A DNA stretch of 64,000 bases. Origin: Bradyrhizobium sp. CCBAU 51765. Its GTDB lineage: Bacteria > Pseudomonadota > Alphaproteobacteria > Rhizobiales > Xanthobacteraceae. Location of the stretch: contig NZ_CP030038.1 in assembly GCF_015291725.1 (NCBI RefSeq), forward strand, positions 5,383,001 through 5,447,000. The letters are read 5' to 3'. The position numbers and the translations under genes are program-made. Under the pieces are notes generated by a model, which had not been told where the DNA came from, made no database searches, and worked only from the letters and a program-made list of their open reading frames with translations. Shown piece after piece: positions 51,950-61,078 of the stretch. The first letter of the stretch is position 1. Each line of letters opens with the position of its first letter.

Positions 51950-54900
51950 GAGGCCTCCCGTAGCGCCGCCGCGATCGAATTGCGACGGGTTCGCCAGAGT
52001 GAGGCGTCGTGCAGGCGTGTGAAGCAGGTCTCCATCGCGGCGAGCGCGGACGGATTTTCGCGGGCCATGAAGGCCCGGACGTCGTCATTGCCGAGCGTGG
52101 CATCGTAATAGAGGTCGAACAGATGCGGCGGCACGGCGCCCGCGAGATGCGCGAAGGCGGCCATGTGCTCCAGCGTCGCGGTGATCTCGGCGGCGCCGCG
52201 AAAGCCATGCCGCATCATGCCGGCGATCCAGGCCGGATTGGCCGCGCGCGCCCGGACGACACGAGAAATCTCCTCCGTCAACGTGCGCGCGCGAAGTTGC
52301 TCGGGGCGTGTCGCGTCGAGGTGATAGAGGGACGGCGCGCCTGCACCAAGGTGCGCCGCAGCCGCAGCGACGCCGGCTTCATGCGCTGCATAGTCTGCCG
52401 CGAGCAGCAGATCGGTTTCCGGTAGGTCCTGCACATGGACGAAGGCATCGGCAGACGCGAGCCGTTGTTCGATGCCGGCGCGATCTGGCTGCATCGCACC
52501 ATCTGCCGAGAAGGCCCAGGACGATGCGGATAGCCAGGCCTCGCCCGCCGCATCGCGTGTCTCAGCCGTGAAGGCATCCGGGATAGCGGACAATCCGACG
52601 CCGTAATGTCCTGGGCGCGGCGCGAAGACGCGCGAGGTACGGTGACGATACGGATTCTCCTCGCCCTCCTCCGCGCGGCCCGCGAGCGCCTCGGCCGCAG
52701 CTTCGAACAATTGCGCAAGTCCAGAAAAGACGTCGCGAAACAGGCCCGACACGCGCAGCGTGACGTCGATGCGCGGACGGCCGAGCTCCGCCGGCGCGAC
52801 GATGTCGTAGCCGATGACGCGGCCGGAGGCGTGATCCCAGCGCGGTGCAAGGCCGGCCAGGTGCAGCGCCATGGCGAACTCCTCGCCCGCCGTGCGCATC
52901 GTCGCCGAGCCCCAGAGATCGACGATGAGGCCCTTCGGCCAGTCGCCATGGTCCTGCAAGTGACGGCGGAGCAGTTCTTCGGCGAGCTTGATGCCTTGCG
53001 CATGCGCCGACGGCGTCGGCACCGCGCGCGGGTCGACGGCGAAGAGATTGCGCCCGGTCGGCAGCACGTCCTGGCGTCCACGATAAGGCGAGCCCGATGG
53101 GCCCGGCGCAACGCGCCGGCCTGCCAGCGCGGCAAGCAGCGCGTCCCGCTCCGTTTCACCGCAGGTGCCGCGGCCGAACACATGGAGGCCGTCGCCGAAC
53201 TGACTCTCCTTGAGATCGCAGACGAAGCGATCGATCCGCGGGATCGCTTCGGCCGGCGCGGCCGATGCGTCGAGGCCGAGATCCTCTTCGAGGCCGGCGG
53301 CGCGGGCCTCGTCGCGGATCGCCGCGATGAGGCGCTGGCGGCGGGCGGGATCAAGCCCGTCGGCGGTCGAATATTCGTCGAGCAGCCGCTCGAGCCGGCG
53401 CAGGCCTTCCGGCACCGCGGATTGTTCCAGCGGGGGCGGCAGGTGTCCGATCGTGACCGCGCCGATACGCCGCTTGGCCTGCGCGGCCTCGCCGGGATCG
53501 TTGACGATGAAGGGATAGATGACGGGAAGATCGCCGATCAACGCTTCGGGCCAGCACGCTTGCGATAGCGCCACGGATTTCCCGGGCAGCCACTCCAGCG
53601 TGCCGTGCGCACCCATGTGCAGGACGGCGTCACAGCCCTGCTGCCTGAGCCAGAGATAGAAGGCGACGTAGGCATGGCGCGGCGTGCGGGCGAGATCGTG
53701 ATAGTCGGCATCGCGCGAGGCCGCTTCGCCGCGTTCCGGCTGAATCGCGACAATCGACCGACCACATTCGATCGCCGCGAAATGGAACGCGCCGTCGCGG
53801 CAGCTCGGATCGTCTTCCGGCGCGCCCCAGGCCTGCGTGAGATCGTCCTGCAAGGTTTGCGGCAGGCGCGACAGCGCCGCGCGATAATCGGCGACATTCC
53901 AGATCAATTGCTGCTTCAGCAGCGTCTCGCCGAGCGCATGAACCGGAGCGACAGCGTATCCGGCCTCCGCGAGATCGGACAACAACGCCTCGACCGAAGC
54001 GAGCGCATCGAGACCAACCGCATGCGCGATCTGGTGCGGACGGCCGGGATATTTCGACAGCACGATCGCCAGCCGCTTCTCGCCGGCCGGCGTCTCGGCA
54101 AGGCGCCGCCAGGCCGCGACGCGCGCGGCGACGGCCTTCACGCGCTCCGCATCGGGCGTGTGCGCCAGATGCGAGAATTGCAGATCCGGATCGCGCATCG
54201 CGGCCGATTTGAAACTCACCACGCCCGCGAACAGGCGGCCGTCGACCTCGGGCAGCACCACATGCATGGCGAGATCGCCAGGCGACAGGCCGCGCAGCGA
54301 CTCCGTCCAGTCCTCGCGCCGCGCCGTGGACAGCGCGACCTGAAACACGGGGCACGTCGCGGCATCGAACGGTGTCGTGCCGTCATCGCCGATCGCGGAG
54401 AACGCCGTTGCATTGACGATCGCGGCTGGAGGATTCTGCGCAAGATGCGCGCGGAGCCAATCCGCGACGCCGGGGGCCTTCAGCGAGCCGACGAATACGC
54501 CATACGCATCAAAGCCGCGCTCGCGCAGCGCCGCAATCAGGGCATCGACCGGTCCCGTGTCCGCAGCAGTGAGATAGGAGCGATAAAAGGTCACCAGCGC
54601 GCGCGGCTTGCCCTCGCCACCCACCGGCGCCGCAATGACACCACGCGCGGGATCATAAAAGCCCATCTCGGGCACGGTCATCTCGCCGACGACCGGTCCC
54701 GCGTAAAGCCCCGAGGCCAGCGCGAGCTGCGCGATCGCGGCCTGCGCGGCGACCGGACCGCCGGTGTCGCAAAGCACCTTGAGCCGCCGCAGCGTCGAGA
54801 CCGGCAAGGTCGAGTACGCATCGAGCCGCGTGTCGTCGCGGCCGTCGGCCGGCAGCACCGCCAGCACGATGTTGCGGTCCCTCGCAAGCTGCTGCAGGGC

Positions 54901-55194
54901 CGTAAGCCCGTAGGGCCAGTAGGACTCGCCGCCGATCAGTCGCACCAGAATGCCGCGCGCCTGCGACAGCGTGCGCTCGATATAGGTGTCGACCGACAGC
55001 GGATGCCGGAGCTCGGCGAGATTGGCGAGCCGCAGCGACGGCAGGCTGTTCCGGCCACGCCGCCACCCGGCCGCGAACGCCGCAAGATCGGAATCCGAAT
55101 ACGAGAGCACCACGAGATCGGCCGGGTCCTGGCCGATGTCCCTTGGCGTCGCGGTCTCCTCGAGACCACGGCTCTCGCGGAAAACGACGTGCAT
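51946..55194 (-). CDS. cobN: Aerobic cobaltochelatase large subunit, CobN
   Basis: A 1082-aa protein of the CobN/magnesium-chelatase H family, which inserts cobalt into hydrogenobyrinate a,c-diamide with the CobS-CobT ATPase. Diagnostic segments include 'VLHMGAHGTLEWLPGKSVAL', 'PVIYPFIVNDPGEAAQAKRR' and 'LIVDLWGSATMRTAGEEFA'. It is shorter than the roughly 1270-residue Pseudomonas denitrificans enzyme. CobS and CobT chelatase genes are not in the window. The start shares one base with the cobW stop. Confidence 0.95.
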   Translation of the reverse strand: MHVVFRESRGLEETATPRDIGQDPADLVVLSYSDSDLAAFAAGWRRGRNSLPSLRLANLAELRHPLSVDTYIERTLSQARGILVRLIGGESYWPYGLTALQQLARDRNIVLAVLPADGRDDTRLDAYSTLPVSTLRRLKVLCDTGGPVAAQAAIAQLALASGLYAGPVVGEMTVPEMGFYDPARGVIAAPVGGEGKPRALVTFYRSYLTAADTGPVDALIAALRERGFDAYGVFVGSLKAPGVADWLRAHLAQNPPAAIVNATAFSAIGDDGTTPFDAATCPVFQVALSTARREDWTESLRGLSPGDLAMHVVLPEVDGRLFAGVVSFKSAAMRDPDLQFSHLAHTPDAERVKAVAARVAAWRRLAETPAGEKRLAIVLSKYPGRPHQIAHAVGLDALASVEALLSDLAEAGYAVAPVHALGETLLKQQLIWNVADYRAALSRLPQTLQDDLTQAWGAPEDDPSCRDGAFHFAAIECGRSIVAIQPERGEAASRDADYHDLARTPRHAYVAFYLWLRQQGCDAVLHMGAHGTLEWLPGKSVALSQACWPEALIGDLPVIYPFIVNDPGEAAQAKRRIGAVTIGHLPPPLEQSAVPEGLRRLERLLDEYSTADGLDPARRQRLIAAIRDEARAAGLEEDLGLDASAAPAEAIPRIDRFVCDLKESQFGDGLHVFGRGTCGETERDALLAALAGRRVAPGPSGSPYRGRQDVLPTGRNLFAVDPRAVPTPSAHAQGIKLAEELLRRHLQDHGDWPKGLIVDLWGSATMRTAGEEFAMALHLAGLAPRWDHASGRVIGYDIVAPAELGRPRIDVTLRVSGLFRDVFSGLAQLFEAAAEALAGRAEEGEENPYRHRTSRVFAPRPGHYGVGLSAIPDAFTAETRDAAGEAWLSASSWAFSADGAMQPDRAGIEQRLASADAFVHVQDLPETDLLLAADYAAHEAGVAAAAAHLGAGAPSLYHLDATRPEQLRARTLTEEISRVVRARAANPAWIAGMMRHGFRGAAEITATLEHMAAFAHLAGAVPPHLFDLYYDATLGNDDVRAFMARENPSALAAMETCFTRLHDASLWRTRRNSIAAALREAS

Positions 55195-56228
55195 CAGAGA
55201 CCTAGTCCCGCCTTGATTGCCGTCTCGTCGATATCGCCGTGCTCGCCGATCACGACGAGCTTCGACTGCCTGATACCCACGCCCCAGGGCCTGTCGAACT
55301 GGTGGCGCACGCGCTCGCCGACCGCCTGAAGCAGCAACCGCATCGGCTTGCCCGCGACCGCGATATAGCCCTTGGCGCGCAGCACGTTCTGCTCGCGCGC
55401 CAGGCGCTGGACGGAAGCGACCAGCGCATCGACATCAGACACTTCCGGAAGATCGATCACGACGGAGGCGAAATCGTCGTGCTCGTGCTCCTCCTCGCCG
55501 TCATGATGCGACGGACGCGCGGCGAGATCGTTCTCTGCGGCAGCGCCAAGGCCGAGAATGACGCGCGCATCGATCGCACCGTCGGTGACGGAAAGCATCG
55601 GCACGCGGCGCGGCATCTCGGCGGTGATCGCCGCCCTGGCGGCTTCGATTCCCGCCGCGCCGGCGAGATCCGCCTTGGTCAGCAGCACGATATCGGCGCA
55701 GGCGATCTGGTCCTCGAACACTTCCGACAGCGGCGTCTCGTGATCGAGATTTTCGTCCGCCGCGCGCTGCGCTTCGACCGCAATCGGGTCCGGCGCGAAG
55801 CGGCCCGCCGCGACGGCCTCGGCATCGGCCAGCGCGATCACGCCGTCCACCGTGATGCGCGAACGGATCTCCGGCCAATCGAACGCCTTCAGCAGCGGCT
55901 TCGGCAATGCCAAGCCCGAGGTCTCGATCAGGATGTGATCGGGCCGCACCGGGCGCGCCAGCAATTTCTCCATCGTCGGAATGAAATCGTCGGCGACGGT
56001 GCAGCAGATGCAGCCGTTGGCGAGCTCGATGATGTTCTCCTCCGGGCAATTGGCGTCGGCGCAGGATTTCAGGATTTCGCCGTCGACGCCCTCGCTGCCG
56101 AACTCGTTGACGAGCACTGCCAGCTTCTTGCCATTCGCATTGGCGAGCAGATGCTGGATCAGCGTGGTCTTGCCGGAACCGAGAAACCCCGTGACAACAG
56201 TGACGGGGATTTTGGCGAGCGAGTTCAT
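55194..56228 (-). CDS. cobW: CobW family GTPase (cobalt metallochaperone type)
   Basis: A 344-aa G3E P-loop GTPase thought to deliver cobalt to CobN. The P-loop is GFLGSGKT (residues 14-21), the metal-binding CxCC motif is C73-I-C75-C76, and a His/acidic segment with H241, H242, H248 and H250 follows in the linker before the C-terminal domain. It overlaps the DUF1636 gene upstream (ATGA) and shares one base with cobN, so it is tightly coupled to the chelatase. Confidence 0.95.
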   Translation of the reverse strand: MNSLAKIPVTVVTGFLGSGKTTLIQHLLANANGKKLAVLVNEFGSEGVDGEILKSCADANCPEENIIELANGCICCTVADDFIPTMEKLLARPVRPDHILIETSGLALPKPLLKAFDWPEIRSRITVDGVIALADAEAVAAGRFAPDPIAVEAQRAADENLDHETPLSEVFEDQIACADIVLLTKADLAGAAGIEAARAAITAEMPRRVPMLSVTDGAIDARVILGLGAAAENDLAARPSHHDGEEEHEHDDFASVVIDLPEVSDVDALVASVQRLAREQNVLRAKGYIAVAGKPMRLLLQAVGERVRHQFDRPWGVGIRQSKLVVIGEHGDIDETAIKAGLGL

Positions 56229-56599
56229 TCGGCGGCCTCCGGCACGACGGCAATGGGGGGAATGCGGGCAAGCGACTGCTTGCGGAATATTTCCGGCCTG
56301 CTGCGCCACGGCACGAGCCCGTCGGGCGCAGCCGCATAGGCCGCCGCGCCTGCGACTACGTCCTGCGCATTCGTCTCCGACAGGCGGCCATAGACATAGG
56401 ACCAGCGGCCGGGCGCGCTGAGCGCGACCGAGCAGCCCTGGCTGCAGGCCGACAGGCATTCGACGGGAACCACAGTGACGCCGTCGGGGACGCCGGCGTC
56501 GAGGATCGCGCCATGCAGGCGCTTGCCGGGCGTCGTCTCGCCCTCGCCAAGCGTCTGGCCGGCGCGGCAGGTGATGCAGACGTGAAGTGTGACGGTCAT
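56225..56599 (-). CDS. DUF1636 family small cysteine-rich protein
   Basis: A 124-aa protein with five Cys at positions 8, 11, 48, 52 and 56 ('HVCITCRAG', 'PVECLSACSQGCSVAL'). The layout matches DUF1636, related to thioredoxin-like 2Fe-2S ferredoxins. It is the first gene after a cobalamin riboswitch and is translationally coupled to cobW. Either a small electron carrier for the corrin pathway or a cobalt-binding partner of CobW is plausible; neither is established. No signal peptide. ATG 56599 is chosen because the family begins with a short strand before the first Cys pair. Confidence 0.82.
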   Translation of the reverse strand: MTVTLHVCITCRAGQTLGEGETTPGKRLHGAILDAGVPDGVTVVPVECLSACSQGCSVALSAPGRWSYVYGRLSETNAQDVVAGAAAYAAAPDGLVPWRSRPEIFRKQSLARIPPIAVVPEAAE

Positions 56600-56704
56600 C
56601 GCCTCTTCCAGGATAAAACAGCGGGAGGCGAGAGGCACACGGACCCTGACTCAAGAGGCCGTTTCCCCGTCGCGGAACACCCCGTCCGCCGGTCCAAAAC
56701 TCTT

Positions 56705-56905
56705 CGCGCTGGCAGGTCTCCCGGCTTGCGGAGCAGGGCTTTGCCCTTCGATCCCCGCCTTCCCGATTCCCGCGGGAATCAGTGGCTTCGGGCATCTCTC
56801 CGGTCACGGTCGCGGGGGCGGCTGCATTTTGGACCCAAATCTTGCCGATTCGGACCCTATCGCATTCCCTCTTCGCCTGTCATAGGACAGGAACCAACGC
56901 CGGGC
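56705..56905 (-). promoter_or_regulatory. Cobalamin riboswitch upstream of DUF1636-cobW-cobN operon
   Basis: On the - strand: B12 box AGCCGGGAGACCTGCC (56711-56726), GCCACTGATTCCC near 56781, GCCGCCCCCGCGACCGTGAC near 56806-56825, GGGAATGCGATAGG near 56860-56873, and the 5' GGTTCCTGTC arm near 56890-56900. About 110 nt lie between the B12 box and the first start codon. It should shut down the main cob operon when adenosylcobalamin is plentiful. Its 5' end is within about 50 bp of the divergent cobO start. Confidence 0.95.
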
Positions 56906-56952
56906 CACCATTTGCCCGTGGCTGCCACTTGTCAAGCCGAAGGACTGGTACG

Positions 56953-57588
56953 ATGACGCCTGAACCGGACACCAGAACGGGCGAGGAAACCGACGCCCGG
57001 CACGCCCAGAAGATGGCGAAGAAGAAAGCCGCCCGCGACAAGATCATGGCGACCAAGAGCGGCGAAAAGGGCCTGATCATCGTCCACACCGGCAGCGGCA
57101 AGGGCAAATCCTCCTCGGCCTTCGGCATGATCGTCCGCTGCGTCGCCCATGGCTTCCCTTGCGCGGTCGTGCAATTCATCAAGGGCGCCTGGGACACGGG
57201 CGAGCGGCGGCTGCTCACCGGCCATTTCGGCGATCTCTGCCAGTTCCACGCCATGGGCGAAGGCTTCACCTGGGAGACGCAGGACCGCGCCCGCGACATT
57301 GCCGCCGCGCGCGCCGGCTGGGAGAAGGCGAAGGAATTGATCCTTGACGAGCGGCTGCGGATGGTCGTGCTCGACGAGATCAACATCGCGCTGCGCTACG
57401 ACTATCTCGACATCGCGGAGGTGGTCGAGTTCCTGACCACGCAGAAGCCCCCGATGACACATGTTGTGCTCACCGGACGCAACGCCAAGGACGAGCTGAT
57501 CGAGATCGCCGACCTCGTCACCGAGATGACGCTGGTCAAGCATCCATTCCGCTCCGGCATCAAGGCACAGGCCGGCGTCGAGTTCTGA
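56953..57588 (+). CDS. cobO: Corrinoid adenosyltransferase, CobO/BtuR
   Basis: A 211-aa ATP:co(I)rrinoid adenosyltransferase that attaches the upper adenosyl ligand to cobyrinate diamide. The P-loop is HTGSGKGKSSSAFG, with 'AVVQFIKGAWDTGERRLL' and 'MVVLDEINIALRYDYLDI' as family segments. ATG 56953 follows GAAGGAC; an open frame further upstream crosses the riboswitch DNA and is not translated. It forms a + strand pair with cobQ. Confidence 0.95.
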   Translation: MTPEPDTRTGEETDARHAQKMAKKKAARDKIMATKSGEKGLIIVHTGSGKGKSSSAFGMIVRCVAHGFPCAVVQFIKGAWDTGERRLLTGHFGDLCQFHAMGEGFTWETQDRARDIAAARAGWEKAKELILDERLRMVVLDEINIALRYDYLDIAEVVEFLTTQKPPMTHVVLTGRNAKDELIEIADLVTEMTLVKHPFRSGIKAQAGVEF

Positions 57589-57595
57589 GATCCCG

Positions 57596-59044
57596 ATGGC
57601 ACGCGCGCTGATGATACAGGGAGCCGGTTCGGACGTGGGCAAGTCGCTCATCGTCGCCGGCCTCGCGCGCGCCTTCACGCGGCGGGACTTGCGCGTTCTC
57701 CCGTTCAAGCCGCAGAACATGTCGAACAACGCCGCAGTCACCGTCGATGGCGGCGAGATCGGTCGCGCCCAGGCGCTCCAGGCGCTTGCCGCCGGAGTCG
57801 AGCCGCATACCGACATGAACCCGGTGCTGCTAAAGCCCGAGACCGATGTCGGCGCGCAGGTCATCGTTCACGGCAAGCGCATCGCGACAGCGCGTGCGCG
57901 CGACTACGCGGCGATGAAGCCATCATTGATGGGCGCCGTGCTGGAGAGCTTCGAGCGGCTGAAGGTGCGCGCCGATCTCGTGCTGGTCGAAGGCGCCGGC
58001 AGCCCGGCCGAGGTGAATTTGCGCAAGGCCGACATCGCCAATATGGGCTTTGCACGCAAGGCGGACGTGCCGGTCGTGCTGGTCGGCGATATCGACCGCG
58101 GCGGCGTCATCGCACAGCTCGTCGGCATCGAGACGGTGATCGACCCCGACGATGCCGCGATGATCAAGGGCTTTGTCATCAACAAATTTCGCGGCGATCC
58201 CACGCTGTTCGACGACGGCTACAGGCTGATCGAGCAGAAGACCGCATGGCGCGGCTTCGGCGTGCTGCCCTGGTTCGCGCGTGCCGGCGAGCTGCCGGCC
58301 GAGGATGCGCTGGGCCTGAGCGACGCGCGAAAGCCGGGCCGATGCAAGATCGCCTGCCTCGCACTGTCGCGCATTGCCAATTTCGATGATCTCGATCCGC
58401 TCAAGCTCGAGCCGGGCGTCGATCTCCTCATGGTGCGTCCGGGCGAAGCCATTCCCGGCGATGTCAGGCTCGTCATCATTCCCGGCTCCAAATCCACCCG
58501 CGGCGATCTCGCCTTCCTGCGCGCGCAGGGCTGGGACATCGATCTGCTCGCGCATCACCGAAGGGGCGGCCATGTGCTCGGCCTCTGCGGCGGCTATCAG
58601 ATGCTTGGGCAGAGCGTTGCTGACCCCGACGGCATCGAAGGCCCTCCTGGCGAGACACCGGGCCTCGGACTTCTGGACGTGAAGACGGTGATGAGCCCGC
58701 AGAAGACGCTGACGCGGGTTGCGGCCGTGCATGCCGCCACGGAGCAACCGATCGAAGCCTACGAAATCCATATCGGCCGCACCGACGGCCCCGATCGCGC
58801 CCGTCCGTTCGCGAAACTGAACGGCGAGCCGGAAGGCGCGATCTCGCACGATGGACGCGTGCAAGGCAGCTATCTGCATGGCCTGTTCACGTCGGATGGT
58901 TTCCGCAAGGCTTATCTCGCAGCGCTCGACATTCCCGCAGGCGACGAGCCCTATCGCGCCAGAGTGGAGAGCGCGCTCGATGCGCTCGCCGACCACATCG
59001 AAACCCATCTCGACGTCGACGGCCTGCTCGCGCTAGCGCGCTAG
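57596..59044 (+). CDS. cobQ: Cobyric acid synthase, CobQ
   Basis: A 482-aa glutamine-dependent amidase that amidates the b, d, e and g side chains of adenosylcobyrinate diamide. 'MIQGAGSDVGKSLIVAGL' is the N-terminal P-loop-like synthetase motif, 'PFKPQNMSNNA' is highly conserved, and the amidotransferase Cys is in 'GLCGGYQMLG'. It lies 7 bp after cobO. Its last 12 bp overlap the end of convergent cobC. Confidence 0.95.
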   Translation: MARALMIQGAGSDVGKSLIVAGLARAFTRRDLRVLPFKPQNMSNNAAVTVDGGEIGRAQALQALAAGVEPHTDMNPVLLKPETDVGAQVIVHGKRIATARARDYAAMKPSLMGAVLESFERLKVRADLVLVEGAGSPAEVNLRKADIANMGFARKADVPVVLVGDIDRGGVIAQLVGIETVIDPDDAAMIKGFVINKFRGDPTLFDDGYRLIEQKTAWRGFGVLPWFARAGELPAEDALGLSDARKPGRCKIACLALSRIANFDDLDPLKLEPGVDLLMVRPGEAIPGDVRLVIIPGSKSTRGDLAFLRAQGWDIDLLAHHRRGGHVLGLCGGYQMLGQSVADPDGIEGPPGETPGLGLLDVKTVMSPQKTLTRVAAVHAATEQPIEAYEIHIGRTDGPDRARPFAKLNGEPEGAISHDGRVQGSYLHGLFTSDGFRKAYLAALDIPAGDEPYRARVESALDALADHIETHLDVDGLLALAR

Positions 59045-59998
59045 GACCTCGCCAAGCCGCGCCCATTCGGTTTCGCGGCCGGGAAGCCCGAGGCGCAGCC
59101 ATGTCGGTTTCTGCGCAAAGACGCGCGACCAGATTTGGCGACGCGCAAGCTTCTCCTGTGCGGCACGCGCGTCTGGCGTTTCGTACAAGCGAAACAGCGG
59201 CGTGCCGCCGACAAGCCGCCAGCCTTGCGCGAGTGCGATGTCGTCGAGACGAGCACAATCGCGCGCAAGCCGCGCCGACGTCGCCTCCGCCCAGGCCTCA
59301 TCGCGCAAGGCGCGGCAGCCGATCGCGATCGCCGCTCCCGAGACCGGCCATGGACCCGACATCGCCGCGAGCCTGGCGATATCGGCGGCATTGCCGATCA
59401 CAAAGCCGAGCCGCAGGCCGGCAAGGCCATAGAACTTTCCGAAGGAGCGCAGGATCAAAAGTCCCGGCCGATCCGCTTCCGGCGCGAGCGACAATGGCGG
59501 AACGGCATCCGCAAAGCTCTCGTCGATCACGAGACGGCCGGCGCGCGGCAGCAGCGCCAGCAGATCCCCAGGCATATGATGCCGGCCATCGGGATTGTTG
59601 GGATTGACGACGATGGCGAGATCCGCGCCCGCCAGCGCATCAAGCTCCGCGACCTCCTGCACATCCCAGCCGGCGGTCGACAGCACGCCGGCATATTCAT
59701 TGTAGGTGGGCGCGAGGATGCGGGCGCGACCGGGCGGCGCCAGTTGCGGCAGCAATTGAATGGCGGCTTGCGCGCCACTCATCGCAACGACCGGTGCACG
59801 GGTGCGATAGGCCTGCTGCGCAGCCCGATGCAGCGCCTCGATCTCGGCACGCGACGGCAGCGCGCTCCAGGCATGCAGGCTCACCTCACCCACCGGATAA
59901 GGCAGCCGGTTGATCCCAGTCGACAGATCGATCCAGTCCTCCGCGCGTCCGCCAAAACGCTGCTGGGCCTGATCCAGATTTCCACCGTGCTCGCGCAT
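59033..59998 (-). CDS. cobC: Threonine-phosphate decarboxylase-type aminotransferase, CobC
   Basis: A 321-aa PLP enzyme of aminotransferase class I/II fold that makes (R)-1-amino-2-propanol phosphate (CobD of Salmonella, CobC of Pseudomonas denitrificans). 'WIDLSTGINRLPYPV' starts the family core and the PLP lysine is in 'LRSFGKFYGLAGLRLGF'. The start MREHGGNLDQA is set by the short gap to cobD; the long upstream extension is a shadow of cobD. Confidence 0.93.
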   Translation of the reverse strand: MREHGGNLDQAQQRFGGRAEDWIDLSTGINRLPYPVGEVSLHAWSALPSRAEIEALHRAAQQAYRTRAPVVAMSGAQAAIQLLPQLAPPGRARILAPTYNEYAGVLSTAGWDVQEVAELDALAGADLAIVVNPNNPDGRHHMPGDLLALLPRAGRLVIDESFADAVPPLSLAPEADRPGLLILRSFGKFYGLAGLRLGFVIGNAADIARLAAMSGPWPVSGAAIAIGCRALRDEAWAEATSARLARDCARLDDIALAQGWRLVGGTPLFRLYETPDARAAQEKLARRQIWSRVFAQKPTWLRLGLPGRETEWARLGEVLAR

Positions 59999-60009
59999 GC
60001 CTCGTTGTT

Positions 60010-60951
60010 TCACGCGAAGGCCAGGATCGCAAGGACGCCGGCGAGCAGCAGCATGGCGCGGCGGTACAGCGTCAGTGCCTCGTCGATGTCGGCGGCGCGC
60101 GGATCGCGCGCGCCTTCGTTCAGCCAGGGCTCGTCGGTCGCGCTGCCGTGGTAGATGCGGGGGCCGCTGAGCCGCACACCGAGGCCGCCAGCCATGGCGG
60201 CCTCCGGCCAGCCGGCATTGGGCGAGCGGTGGCGGCGCGCATCCCGCGTCATGCACGACAGCGCCTCCGACCGGTGCGGCGCCAGCAGCACGAAGAGAAA
60301 TCCAGTCGCCCGTGCCGGAATGAAATTGGCAACATCGTCGATGCGCGCCGCCGCCCAGCCGAACGCTTCATGCCGTTCGCTGCGATGGCCGATCATGGAA
60401 TCCAGCGTGTTGATGGCCTTGTAGCCGAGGATTCCAGGCAAGCCGAACAGCGCGCCCCAGAACACCGGCGCCACGATGCCGTCGGAGGCGTTCTCCGCAA
60501 GGCTCTCGATCGTCGCGCGTGCGATGCCGGCTTCATCGAGCGCAGCCGGATCGCGGCCGACGATGCGGGACACCGCGTCGCGTGCAGCGGCGATGTCGCC
60601 GGCCCGCAACGGCTCTGCGACGGCAGCCACATGATCATGCAACGAGCGCAAGGCGACCAGCGGCCAGGCCAGGATGCCCACCGCCACGATCCGACTCCAG
60701 CCTGAGGGAAGCAAGGATTGAAGCCCCCAGCCGAGCGCGACCGAGAGCGCGATCACCACGAGCGCGCCGGCCACGCCGGCAGCACGGCGCAACGCCGGCG
60801 GATCGGACGCGCGATTCCAGGCGGAGTCGATCGCCGCGATCAGCCAGCCCAGCCAGGTGACGGGATGGCCGATCCGCGCGAACAGCGACGGCGGCCAGCC
60901 CAGAAGGGCATCCACCGCCATCGCCACTGCCATGGCCCCCGCAAAATCCAC
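60010..60951 (-). CDS. cobD: Adenosylcobinamide-phosphate synthase, CobD/CbiB
   Basis: A 313-aa integral membrane protein that joins aminopropanol (or its phosphate) to cobyric acid. Segments include 'DALLGWPPSLFARIGHPVTWLG', 'ENASDGIVAPVFWGALFGLPG' and 'AGWPEAAMAGGLGVRLSGP', all diagnostic. The start is a GTG at 60951 with GGGAG eight bases upstream; an ATG at 60933 is an alternative. It is divergent from cobP across 127 bp and lies 11 bp before cobC. Confidence 0.94.
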   Translation of the reverse strand: MDFAGAMAVAMAVDALLGWPPSLFARIGHPVTWLGWLIAAIDSAWNRASDPPALRRAAGVAGALVVIALSVALGWGLQSLLPSGWSRIVAVGILAWPLVALRSLHDHVAAVAEPLRAGDIAAARDAVSRIVGRDPAALDEAGIARATIESLAENASDGIVAPVFWGALFGLPGILGYKAINTLDSMIGHRSERHEAFGWAAARIDDVANFIPARATGFLFVLLAPHRSEALSCMTRDARRHRSPNAGWPEAAMAGGLGVRLSGPRIYHGSATDEPWLNEGARDPRAADIDEALTLYRRAMLLLAGVLAILAFA

Positions 60952-61078
60952 GCAAATCTCCCATCTCGCTCCGCCCCCTGTTGCGCAAGACGGCGGCCGA
61001 GCGCAAGTCCCTCGCCGCCTGATTTCGGCTTTGTCTTTGGGCGCGTTTGATGATTAGTGCTGGCGACAGGAGACCTTC

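Noticed and set aside
56782..56952. N-terminal extension of cobO
   Set aside because: The added codons lie in riboswitch DNA of the other strand, and CobO proteins begin near MTPEPDTR at 56953.
61067..61076. CAGGAGACCT before cobP, identical to the core of a B12 box
   Set aside because: The other conserved aptamer blocks (GCCACTG, GCCCCCGCAACTG, GGGAA) are missing and the intergenic region is only 127 bp. It is explained as the Shine-Dalgarno AGGAG six bases before the start.
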